From DASYSA01 sp036003885 (GTDB lineage: Bacteria > Acidobacteriota > Blastocatellia > UBA7656), in the NCBI GenBank assembly GCA_036003885.1, contig DASYSA010000295.1:1-9192 (forward strand): a DNA stretch of 9,192 bases, read 5' to 3'. The notes below the pieces were generated by a model. The model searched no databases, was not told the DNA's origin, and worked only from the letters and a program-made list of their open reading frames with translations. The position numbers were made by a program, and so were the translations under genes. Shown piece after piece: positions 1 to 6,469 of this stretch. The stretch's first letter is position 1. Each line of letters begins with the position of its first letter.

Positions 1-981
1 GGTGCCGGGCCGCTGCGGGTCGACTGAAACTCCGGCGAAGCCGCCCTGCCCTGTTGGAGGAGTTATGTTGGTCCAGGTTCCGCTGGTGGTGTCGTGCTTC
101 CACACAGCTCCTCGAGTCGCCCCGTTTGGACCGGGCCCGTCCGAGTACGCAATGTAGAGCATGCCATTGGACTCCAGCGCTGCGTGATGCGGCACAACGC
201 CGGCGGGCTGGTCGGCGACTGATTGCCATGTTGCACCCGCGTCGGTGGTCCGGTAGACGCTGGCGCCCGCTTGCGACACGCCCAGGTAGACGACAGGTGT
301 GGGACTTCCAGGCGAGCCGCTGCTCTTCACAAACTGGACGAATGAAATCCCGACTCCGTTGGGGGTGTTGGTCACCGGAAAACTGAGAGTGCGGTTCCAG
401 GTGGCCCCGTGGTCCGAGCTCCTCCACAACCCATCTTTGCGCGAGCCAAAAAAAAGGATGCTGTTATCGTTGGGGTCGACCATCAGCCGCTCGCCGTTGG
501 AGCGGCCATCCTCGTTGCCGCCCATCTTGAACGGCACTGATGCGATTCGCCACGTCGCGCCCAGGTCGGTTGACCCGAGGAACGCGCCGGTGCCGGCCCA
601 CGACTGAGTGTAGGTACCGCTTGCCAGATAGACCCGGCGTGGATCAAGCTGGTCGAGCGCGAGGCTCTCAATACCGGTATAGTTCGATTCGTCCTTGCCA
701 ATCCAGTCAGTGATGGGAACCCATTTGCCGTTCGCCGCGCTCCAACGGTAAGCGCCGCCAACATCTGTGCGAGCATAGACGATGCCTTGCTCAGTCGGAT
801 GAAAGACTATCCCGGAGACGAAGCCGCCACCCTTGATCGTCACGTTGCGCCAGTTATACGCCTGGGCTTGTGCAAAGGCCGAGGTCCGCGCCGTAGTCGC
901 TGAAATTGCAGACGCCGTCATCAGGGACATCGCCAGAAGAATCGCTATTCGAGATCGATCTGTCAGGGACATGCTTGACAT
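1..981 (-). CDS. GH74 xyloglucanase (endo-beta-1,4-glucanase), secreted, 3' part beyond the window
   Basis: The frame is open for 327 codons from an ATG at 981 to the left edge, so the C-terminal part is missing. The first 40 or so residues are a signal peptide (hydrophobic stretch near residues 12-28, Ala-rich cleavage region near 36-41). The mature start resembles GH74 enzymes: YNWRNVTIKGGGFVSGIVFHP, then ARTDVGGAYRW near residues 70-80, whose Asp73 matches the catalytic base of the family. Asp-box turns of the S-x-D-x-G-x-T-W type occur near residues 137, 188 and 245, as expected for the first of two seven-bladed propellers. The segment YIAYSDGPGPNGATRGAVWK (near 276-295) is also typical. 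GH74 enzymes hydrolyse the xyloglucan backbone; the general-acid Asp lies in the missing half. Full GH74 domains run to roughly 700-plus residues, so under half is present. The 8-base T run in the coding strand (448-455) does not break the frame. It lies last in the visible run of genes, 228 bases after the esterase-lactonase gene. Confidence 0.92.
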   Translation of the reverse strand, partial: MSSMSLTDRSRIAILLAMSLMTASAISATTARTSAFAQAQAYNWRNVTIKGGGFVSGIVFHPTEQGIVYARTDVGGAYRWSAANGKWVPITDWIGKDESNYTGIESLALDQLDPRRVYLASGTYTQSWAGTGAFLGSTDLGATWRIASVPFKMGGNEDGRSNGERLMVDPNDNSILFFGSRKDGLWRSSDHGATWNRTLSFPVTNTPNGVGISFVQFVKSSGSPGSPTPVVYLGVSQAGASVYRTTDAGATWQSVADQPAGVVPHHAALESNGMLYIAYSDGPGPNGATRGAVWKHDTTSGTWTNITPPTGQGGFAGVSVDPQRPGT

Positions 982-987
982 ATGCTT

Positions 988-993
988 CTCCTC
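988..993 (-). promoter_or_regulatory. Ribosome binding site of the GH74 gene
   Basis: The minus strand reads GAGGAG, then six bases (AAGCAT), then the ATG at 981. This strong Shine-Dalgarno match supports the start at 981 over the in-frame ATG nine bases further on (972). Confidence 0.75.
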
Positions 994-1030
994 TTCTTGT
1001 TGTTTCGAGCGCCTGCCTCTTCGTTTCCAC

Positions 1031-1152
1031 GAGCGCCCTCGGTCTTAGGTTGAAAGCAAGCTGCTACGGGCTGACGCCCGCAGCTTTCTCCGCGAGCGCC
1101 GCCTCGTTCTTAGGATGAAAGCAAGCTGCTACGCGCTTACGCAGCAGCTTTT
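1031..1152. repeat. Two tandem copies of a 63-65 bp hairpin-forming repeat (REP-like)
   Basis: Copy 1 runs from about 1031 to 1093 and copy 2 from 1094 to 1152; both begin GAGCGCC. The best shared block is 1043-1068 against 1108-1133, 26 bases with one difference. Each copy contains a stem-loop. In copy 1, AAGCTG (1058-1063) pairs with CAGCTT (1081-1086) and an inner CGGGC pairs with GCCCG around a TGAC loop. In copy 2, AAGCTGCT (1123-1130) pairs with AGCAGCTT (1143-1150) and an inner GCG pairs with CGC around CTTA. A further partial start of the unit (GAGCGCC at 1007-1013) lies nearer the GH74 gene. The element fills much of the 228-bp gap between the esterase-lactonase gene and GH74 and would be transcribed in the GH74 leader. 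It resembles REP/BIME-type extragenic palindromes; no T-tract follows, so it is not an obvious intrinsic terminator. The rest of 982-1209 shows no gene. Confidence 0.8.
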
Positions 1153-1209
1153 GAGTGAGAAGACGCACCTTTGTGAATGGACGCTCAGCCACGACTAACT
1201 ATTCCCGGC

Positions 1210-2979
1210 TTACAGCCTCGGCGCAGCAGGTTTATTCGGTTTGTCCCAGGCATTCGCGCCTTTGACCTTGAGCTTCCGTTTGTAGATCTTATCGCCGCAG
1301 GTGGCAAACAACGTGTCGAAGTTCTCGCCGCCGAAGCAGAGGTTCGACACTCTGCCGTTCGGCGTCTGAATGATTAAGTTCACGCGGCCCGCCTGATCGC
1401 ACACCTGGATGCCCATCCGCGTCGCCACGTAGAGCCGTCCATCCCTGTCCACACGCATTCCGTCCGCGGCGCTCTCATCAGCCGTATCCGCCTCGTGCAG
1501 CCAATAGTAGCGCTGCTTGAACTGAAGCGTGCCGTCCGATTGTATCTGGTAGCTGTAGACCCAGTGCGACCGGTAATCATCCACGTAGAGCAATGTCTGG
1601 TCCGGCGAGAGCGTCACGCCATTGGCATAGCGCACGCCGGTGTCCACCACCTGTTTCTCGACTCCGGGTTTGATGAGCCAAACCTTGCTGGGGTCGTTGC
1701 TGGTACCCGCTGGAGGATTTGTGACGTAGACGTTTCCGTTGTTTGCCACCACGATGTCGTTCCCTGCGACGCCCTCGGCGATTACTGTCGCCTTTCCCTC
1801 CGCGTCGTATGCGAGGATCTTCTGCTCGCCCGATGCGACTGAGTAGAGCCGGCCATCGGGACCAAAGGCCTGTCCGTTGGCTCGCTTTGAGTCGGCGATG
1901 AACGGACTTACTTTGCCGTCGAGTCCAATCTTGAAAGTCTTGCTGTTCGGAATGTCGTTGAAGAACACCTCGCCTTTTGCGTTTGCGGCGGGGCCTTCTG
2001 TGAACGTGTAACCTTCGCTCACAAGCTGCCAGGCTTCGCCGGGCAGGAGGAGCGCGTCAAGAGTCGGGTTCTTCGATTGCCCGGTCTTGACCGGCCGCGG
2101 CCAGTCCTTCCAGAGAAATCGCATCGCGTCGGGGAAAATCGCCGTGGCATGTTTACCGTTGTGAGCGCCCTCGCCCCAGACGTGCTGTACTTCGTAGCCC
2201 GCGAATATGAGTGCTCGCTCCATAGTTTGGTTTGCCATCCACCAATCGCCGCCGTAGATGTTGAGGTCGTTTGAGCCATCTTGCAGAAAGACGCGAATCG
2301 GTTTCGGCTCGAATTTGCGTATCAGGGTCGGGTACCGCTCTCCGCCTCGCAGTCCCACGTAAGTACCGATCGCACTGAAGACGCGGCTGAATGCACCGGG
2401 GCGCTCCCAGGCGGCGGTGAACGCGCAGATCGCGCCGCTACTGGCGCCGCCGATTGCGCGGTCGTTGCCGCTCTTCGAGAGCCTAATGGCGCGCCCGTCG
2501 GATGTCTTCTTCGTTTCCACTTCCGGCAGAAGTTCGTCCAGGAGGAAGCGGACGTAGCTATCGCCGAGGCCGTCGTATTCGTAGCTTCGATTGAAGCGGT
2601 CGAGTGCGGCATTCCCGTCGGCGGCAGTGACGCGACCGTGCATAACGAAGATGCCGATGGTCACAGGCATCTCTTTCTTGTGAATGAGATTGTCAAAGAC
2701 AGTCGGCCCCTCATATTGAAGACCGTCCTGGTTCACGTATACGCACGCGGGTTTGTCGGGCGAGTACTGGGCGGGCACGTAGACCCAGTACTCGCGCGTG
2801 GTGCCGGGAAAAATCTTCGACTGGGAGAAGCTAAACTTGAGCACTTCCCCTTTCGGCACCCCCGGCTGTGGCTGAGAGTCAGGATTGACCGGATAGTTCT
2901 CTGTCTGCTGGTTTGCCGCCTGAGCCAAGGCAGTTGCAACCATGCAGACCGATAGAGTGATTGAGAGCAGTGCTTTCAT
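1210..2979 (-). CDS. Secreted esterase (Fes/CE1-like alpha/beta hydrolase) fused to SMP-30/gluconolactonase propeller
   Basis: This 589-residue protein has a clear signal peptide (residues 1 to about 20, ending ATALAQA). Residues about 45-295 form an alpha/beta-hydrolase domain of the enterochelin-esterase/CE1 type. The nucleophile elbow GGASSGA gives Ser180; FLQDGSND (Asp234 or Asp238) and GAHNGKH (His273 or His277) are the likely acid and base. Residues about 310-575 form an SMP-30/gluconolactonase/LRE six-bladed propeller. Glu328 (TFTEGP), Asn407 (GND), Asn453 (YANGV) and Asp506 (AADGM) have nearly the spacing of the SMP-30 metal and substrate ligands E18, N103, N154 and D204, so the lactonase site looks complete. 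A basic tail ends the protein. The esterase may remove acyl or feruloyl groups from hemicellulose or pectin, and the propeller may open sugar lactones; both substrates are inferred. The ATG at 2979 has only a weak, distant GGAG upstream. It follows GH31 after an 86-bp repeat-filled gap. Confidence 0.87.
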   Translation of the reverse strand: MKALLSITLSVCMVATALAQAANQQTENYPVNPDSQPQPGVPKGEVLKFSFSQSKIFPGTTREYWVYVPAQYSPDKPACVYVNQDGLQYEGPTVFDNLIHKKEMPVTIGIFVMHGRVTAADGNAALDRFNRSYEYDGLGDSYVRFLLDELLPEVETKKTSDGRAIRLSKSGNDRAIGGASSGAICAFTAAWERPGAFSRVFSAIGTYVGLRGGERYPTLIRKFEPKPIRVFLQDGSNDLNIYGGDWWMANQTMERALIFAGYEVQHVWGEGAHNGKHATAIFPDAMRFLWKDWPRPVKTGQSKNPTLDALLLPGEAWQLVSEGYTFTEGPAANAKGEVFFNDIPNSKTFKIGLDGKVSPFIADSKRANGQAFGPDGRLYSVASGEQKILAYDAEGKATVIAEGVAGNDIVVANNGNVYVTNPPAGTSNDPSKVWLIKPGVEKQVVDTGVRYANGVTLSPDQTLLYVDDYRSHWVYSYQIQSDGTLQFKQRYYWLHEADTADESAADGMRVDRDGRLYVATRMGIQVCDQAGRVNLIIQTPNGRVSNLCFGGENFDTLFATCGDKIYKRKLKVKGANAWDKPNKPAAPRL

Positions 2980-3003
2980 CGTGTTGTGTTCTCCGTTCCG
3001 AGC

Positions 3004-3068
3004 AGGATCTAGGATTTAGGATCTAGAATCCTAAATCCTAGATCCTAAATCCTAAATCCTAAATCCTA
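3004..3068. repeat. Heptamer array (TAGGATT on minus strand) with a perfect 19-bp inverted repeat
   Basis: On the minus strand the unit TAGGATT (one copy TAGGATC) is repeated about six times from 3068 downward, then the sequence turns back on itself as TAGATCC/TAAATCC units. The turn creates a perfect inverted repeat: arms 3004-3022 and 3028-3046 with a five-base loop CTAGA. The first TAG of the array is the stop codon of the GH31 gene (3066-3068). Seven is not a multiple of three, so the unit places TAG in all three minus-strand frames and TAA in all three plus-strand frames. The stem is AT-rich with no following T-run, so intrinsic termination is possible but not shown; protection of the GH31 mRNA 3' end is an alternative. 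Confidence 0.9.
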
Positions 3069-5456
3069 CCTGATCATCCACTTCACCTGGCCCCGGAGTG
3101 GGTCGTCTCTCAGGACAAAGCTCCGTCCCGAACTATCGAGCTTGAGCGTCTGCAGATTCCCGCCGGGAAGCGCGAACAGACCGGAAACCGCGGCTCCGTC
3201 CGTGCTGAAAACCCGCAACTCGATCTCCTTCCAATTCATCTCCGCAGTGCTCTGGGCGACCCGGATATGTGGAATTGCGGAATGGTCTTTGACAAGTACC
3301 ACGATTGGAATCTGCCCGGCGGTTATGCTGTGCCACTGGGCCCCTTGATAAACCTTGGCGGTTTGATAATCGGTCCAGGGACCGGGCGGGAGATAGACCT
3401 TTCGGCTGTTACCTTCCTCGATCAAAGGAGCTACCAGCAGTTCGGAGCCGAACAGGTACTCGTCGTCTATCAACCAGGATGTTGGGTCGTCCGGATACTC
3501 CAGGAAGAGCGCGCGCAGCATGGGCAGCCCACGCTCGGAGGAGTCTTTGGCCTGGGCATAGATATAAGGCATGAGCGAGTACTTCAATTCGAGCGCTCGC
3601 CGGAAGTCGTCGACGAACGCCGGGTCGACAGCCCAGGGTTCCCGCGGTGGCGTGCCGTGACAGCGAGTATGCGAGGTCAGCACGCCAAACGGGAGCCAGC
3701 GACGATAAAGGGCCAGCGGAGGCGCTTGCACGAAGCCGCCGACGTCGTGGCTCCAGAAGGTGAACCCCGACAGGCCGAATGACAATCCAGCTCGCAGCGT
3801 CGCGGCCATCGCCGAGGTGGTGTTCTCAGCGTCGCCGCCCCAATGCAGCGGATAACGCTGACTCCCTGCCCAGGCGCTCCGCGCCCAGATGATCGAGTCA
3901 CCTGTCACCGTCTTCGTAATATCGGCAACAGCTTTGTTGTAACGCAGCGGATAGAGGTTATGTTCGTAGTAGCCCGTTCGACCCGAAGCATAGAGTCCGT
4001 GCAGTGGCGCGTCTTCGCCGAAGTCGACCTTGATGGCGGCAACTCCCATTTTCAGCAGATTCGCCAATAAACCCTGATACCATTTCACCGCTTCAGGGTT
4101 GCTGAAGTCTACGATGGCATCCTCTGCCGGCAGCGCGCCGCCTTCGTTGCGAATCACATAGCCTGAGGCGACGGCTTGCTGGAAGATTTCGTTCTTGCTG
4201 GTGAAATACGGGAGTTGCCACAGGCTTATCCGAAACCCCTGCTGCCGCAAATCGGAGATCATCCTGGCAGGATCGGGGAAGCGTGAAGGAGAGAACTTGT
4301 AGTTGCACTGCCACTCCGTCTCAAACCAGCCGGTGTCCAGGTGAATCACATCGCTTGGGATCCGATACTGGCGGAGCTTCGCAGCCACGTCCCGCACCTC
4401 TGCTTCAGACTTGTAGGTAATGCGGCTCATCCACAGGCCGAAAGACCACAGCGGAGGCACCGGACTGCGCCCCGTCAGCGCGGTGTATTCCGAGAGAATC
4501 TCCTTCGGATTTCCCAGGAAGATGAACAGGTCGAGAGTCTCATCTCCGGTGTAAATGATATTCGACTGGTCGAAGGACTGGCCGAAGTCGAAGGTTACCG
4601 GGGCGCTGGTGTGAACGAACATGCCATATCCGTTGCTGCTCATGAAAAACGGAATAGGCTTGTACATGCGGTTCGTCTGCGCCCCCATCGCGTCTCGAGT
4701 GTAGGCAATCACCTTTTGCCCGCGCTTATTCAGCCCTGTGAAGGATTCCCCGCACCCGAAGATCTTTTCATCGTGTGACAGCCGGAAGCTGGCGGCGATG
4801 CTTCGGCTCAGATCGCTCGCACGTCGGACGAATGAACACGGGACCGGCTGCGCAAATGATCTGATCTCTTTCTGGTTTTGCGTTCGGGTCAGCAGTTTGC
4901 CCGTCGTGTCAAGGAACTCGATCTGCCAGGGGTCCTTGACCAGGCGCACGGTCCCATAGGCGCTGGTGTACGTGATAGCGGTCTCACTTTGTTGAACCTT
5001 CCACGAGTTGTCTCTGGGCGGATCCGCGACCAGCATTAGCGACGGAACCTCGCGCAATGGCTGTGCTCGTGTCGTAAGACGAAGGCGCACCGTCCGGGGA
5101 GTGACGAACGAGATGGAGAATGGCAAGCGCGGGTCCTGGTCATATCCAGGCCCGGGGAAATCACTGGATCTGGCCGGGCTGAATCCGAGATCCAGTTTGT
5201 TAAAAGACAAGGAAGGCTGGCGCAGGTACCTTGCCCATTCGAGCATTCCCTCACCTGTTGCCGGATCATAACCGGTGACTCGATTGCCGACAAAGAAGAT
5301 CTGCTCCAACTTCTCAAAGTCCCGGCTCACATCGACCGGATCGCCGATCATCTGACCCATAGCGGTACTGCGGATCAGGAGAATGCTGATCAGGATCAGA
5401 GGCGAAAGCCCATGCCGGCAAGACAGTCGGCGCGTGCGGCGAGAGTCGGATTTCAT
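3066..5456 (-). CDS. GH31 alpha-xylosidase (YicI/XylS-like), probably exported
   Basis: This 796-residue protein has the layout of GH31 enzymes: an N-terminal beta-sandwich (about 50-325), a catalytic barrel (about 335-665) and C-terminal beta domains. The nucleophile is Asp478 in IKVDFGED and the acid/base is Asp542 in HWGGD; the segment LSFGLSGFTFWSHDVGGF follows, as in E. coli YicI. The lysine before the nucleophile and the FGE after it favour alpha-xylosidase over alpha-glucosidase. Such enzymes remove the non-reducing-end alpha-1,6-xylose from xyloglucan oligosaccharides, matching the nearby GH74 gene. The YicI pair C307-F308 is replaced by T375-G376 in HLDTGWFE, so fine specificity may differ. 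A basic start followed by LSPLILISILLI (about 17-28) looks like a signal peptide, whereas YicI is cytoplasmic. TGAGGA (5463-5468) lies six bases before the ATG. The stop sits in the heptamer array. It starts 24 bases after the preceding gene, which suggests cotranscription. Confidence 0.93.
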   Translation of the reverse strand: MKSDSRRTRRLSCRHGLSPLILISILLIRSTAMGQMIGDPVDVSRDFEKLEQIFFVGNRVTGYDPATGEGMLEWARYLRQPSLSFNKLDLGFSPARSSDFPGPGYDQDPRLPFSISFVTPRTVRLRLTTRAQPLREVPSLMLVADPPRDNSWKVQQSETAITYTSAYGTVRLVKDPWQIEFLDTTGKLLTRTQNQKEIRSFAQPVPCSFVRRASDLSRSIAASFRLSHDEKIFGCGESFTGLNKRGQKVIAYTRDAMGAQTNRMYKPIPFFMSSNGYGMFVHTSAPVTFDFGQSFDQSNIIYTGDETLDLFIFLGNPKEILSEYTALTGRSPVPPLWSFGLWMSRITYKSEAEVRDVAAKLRQYRIPSDVIHLDTGWFETEWQCNYKFSPSRFPDPARMISDLRQQGFRISLWQLPYFTSKNEIFQQAVASGYVIRNEGGALPAEDAIVDFSNPEAVKWYQGLLANLLKMGVAAIKVDFGEDAPLHGLYASGRTGYYEHNLYPLRYNKAVADITKTVTGDSIIWARSAWAGSQRYPLHWGGDAENTTSAMAATLRAGLSFGLSGFTFWSHDVGGFVQAPPLALYRRWLPFGVLTSHTRCHGTPPREPWAVDPAFVDDFRRALELKYSLMPYIYAQAKDSSERGLPMLRALFLEYPDDPTSWLIDDEYLFGSELLVAPLIEEGNSRKVYLPPGPWTDYQTAKVYQGAQWHSITAGQIPIVVLVKDHSAIPHIRVAQSTAEMNWKEIELRVFSTDGAAVSGLFALPGGNLQTLKLDSSGRSFVLRDDPLRGQVKWMIR

Positions 5457-5480
5457 GTTCGGTCCTCATTCAATAACTGA

Positions 5481-6233
5481 CTACTGGTTCTGAAAGATCA
5501 GGTTGTCGATAACAACGGTGCCTTTCGTGGCTATGCAGGGACCGCCGCAGTAAGCGCACAACCGCACCATTGTCAGCTTCTTGAGAACATCCTTGGGATT
5601 AACCTTGACCTCTGCCCACGAGGGCTGAGCGACGCCCTTGAGCGGTATGCGATAGGTATTGAAACCAGGGCTGATCTTAACAAACATTTGTGGATAGCCC
5701 GCCGACATCTCGATGCCATTGCCCTTGCTGATGAACTCAACTCTCAACGAGGTCAGGCCGATCGCGTAAATCTGTGCCGTGAAAAATTTGTAGGCGCTGA
5801 CATCATCCGCGACGGGCTTGCCATCCTTATCGGGCTGGCCATGCACCTCGACGCTGACGTCTGCCCATTCATTCAGTGCCTGCATTTCAAAGTCGAAGGT
5901 GATGGCTCTGTTGGGATCATCCTTTTTTATCCTGACTACTTCAGGCGCCGGCGGGTTTGCGCCCTCCTGCCCTTTGAAGTGGCTCTTAAGCGTCGGGCGT
6001 TCCTGGTTTGCCGTCAGCTGCACGAAGCCGCCGCGATTGCTCCAGGGCCGATTGTCCCTGACCGTCTCGAAGTCGGCGTACACCAGTTTATTGTCCTCTT
6101 GCGCCGCCGCTGTCACAGTGCCTGGGGAGTGGGACCGGGCTGAGGCAGCAACGGACGAATCCACCGCGCGATCCGCGAATGGGGCTATCGCCACGAGGCA
6201 GCATAGGAGGGCGAGAGTTCTTACGACCTTCAT
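5481..6233 (-). CDS. Secreted beta-sandwich protein, possible carbohydrate-binding module (CIA30/CBM11-like)
   Basis: I do not firmly recognise this 250-residue protein. Residues 1-22 are a signal peptide, followed by a Ser/Ala-rich stretch to about 46. The remainder (about 47-250) is rich in alternating hydrophobic strands and opens with LVYADFETVRDNRPWSNRGG and closes with GTVVIDNLIFQNQ, a pattern seen in galactose-binding-like modules such as CBM11 and CIA30-type domains. No catalytic motif is evident, so a glycan-binding role is inferred from fold impression and context only. Three cysteines sit together as C226-x2-C229-x3-C233. The start at 6233 is chosen because a strong AAGGAG lies seven bases upstream and a signal peptide follows at once. 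The frame stays open to an ATG at 6419, but that 62-residue extension would be encoded partly by the heptamer array and would bury the signal peptide. It lies between the CE12 esterase gene (191-bp gap) and GH31 (24-bp gap). Confidence 0.75.
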   Translation of the reverse strand: MKVVRTLALLCCLVAIAPFADRAVDSSVAASARSHSPGTVTAAAQEDNKLVYADFETVRDNRPWSNRGGFVQLTANQERPTLKSHFKGQEGANPPAPEVVRIKKDDPNRAITFDFEMQALNEWADVSVEVHGQPDKDGKPVADDVSAYKFFTAQIYAIGLTSLRVEFISKGNGIEMSAGYPQMFVKISPGFNTYRIPLKGVAQPSWAEVKVNPKDVLKKLTMVRLCAYCGGPCIATKGTVVIDNLIFQNQ

Positions 6234-6240
6234 ATTTTTA

Positions 6241-6246
6241 CTCCTT
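6241..6246 (-). promoter_or_regulatory. Ribosome binding site deciding the start of the beta-sandwich protein gene
   Basis: The minus strand reads AAGGAG, then seven bases (TAAAAAT), then ATG at 6233. This selects the 250-residue form over the longer open frame beginning at 6419. The leader between here and 6381 shows no gene, recognisable riboswitch or convincing promoter. Confidence 0.75.
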
Positions 6247-6381
6247 CTCAATGCGAGACCCATCCTGGTTTGTTTGATGTTTGGCCGAAATGATGGCGGT
6301 TCATCCTGCCGAGGCCGCCTAAAACAAGAAGAACGTGAAGGTAAGGACTTCCGCCAGTCAGAAAAGGTAACACGAAGAGGG

Positions 6382-6469
6382 GAAATGCGAAATTCGAATT
6401 GCGAAATTCGAAAATTCAATCATTTCAAAACTCTGCATTTCGCATTTCGAATTTCGCATTTCTAATTTC
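6382..6469. repeat. Heptamer array (GAAATKC-like) arranged as a 28-bp imperfect inverted repeat
   Basis: The left arm (6382-6409, plus strand) is four 7-base units: GAAATGC, GAAATTC, GAATTGC, GAAATTC. The right arm (6435-6462) is the reverse complement of a near copy; the arms match at 26 of 28 positions and are separated by 25 bases. One more unit continues to 6469 on the right. The CE12 gene's stop codon (6425-6427) is in the loop, and the right arm is translated as the CE12 C-terminus. Unlike the TAGGATT array, this unit contains no stop codon in any frame on either strand, so reading frames pass through it. Confidence 0.88.

Noticed and set aside
448..455. Eight-base A run (T run in the coding strand) in GH74 as a possible frameshift
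   Set aside because: The GH74-like sequence continues in the same frame on both sides (DPNDNS before, DGLWRSSDHGATW after).
2281..2955. Plus-strand open frame of 224 codons opposite the esterase domain
   Set aside because: Antisense shadow; the minus-strand frame has a signal peptide and a catalytic triad.
3004..3046. 19-bp hairpin as a standard intrinsic terminator
   Set aside because: The stem is AT-rich and no T-tract follows in the transcribed direction; termination cannot be claimed.
3004..3068. CCTAAAT units as telomere-like repeat or CRISPR array
   Set aside because: The unit differs from the plant telomere unit CCCTAAA, lies inside a bacterial operon, and has no spacers between units.
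6247..6381. Riboswitch or small RNA in the longer leader
   Set aside because: No conserved riboswitch core or strong folded element was recognisable by eye.
6234..6419. 62-residue N-terminal extension of the beta-sandwich protein
   Set aside because: It begins in the heptamer array and would place the signal peptide internally; the AAGGAG before 6233 gives a better start.
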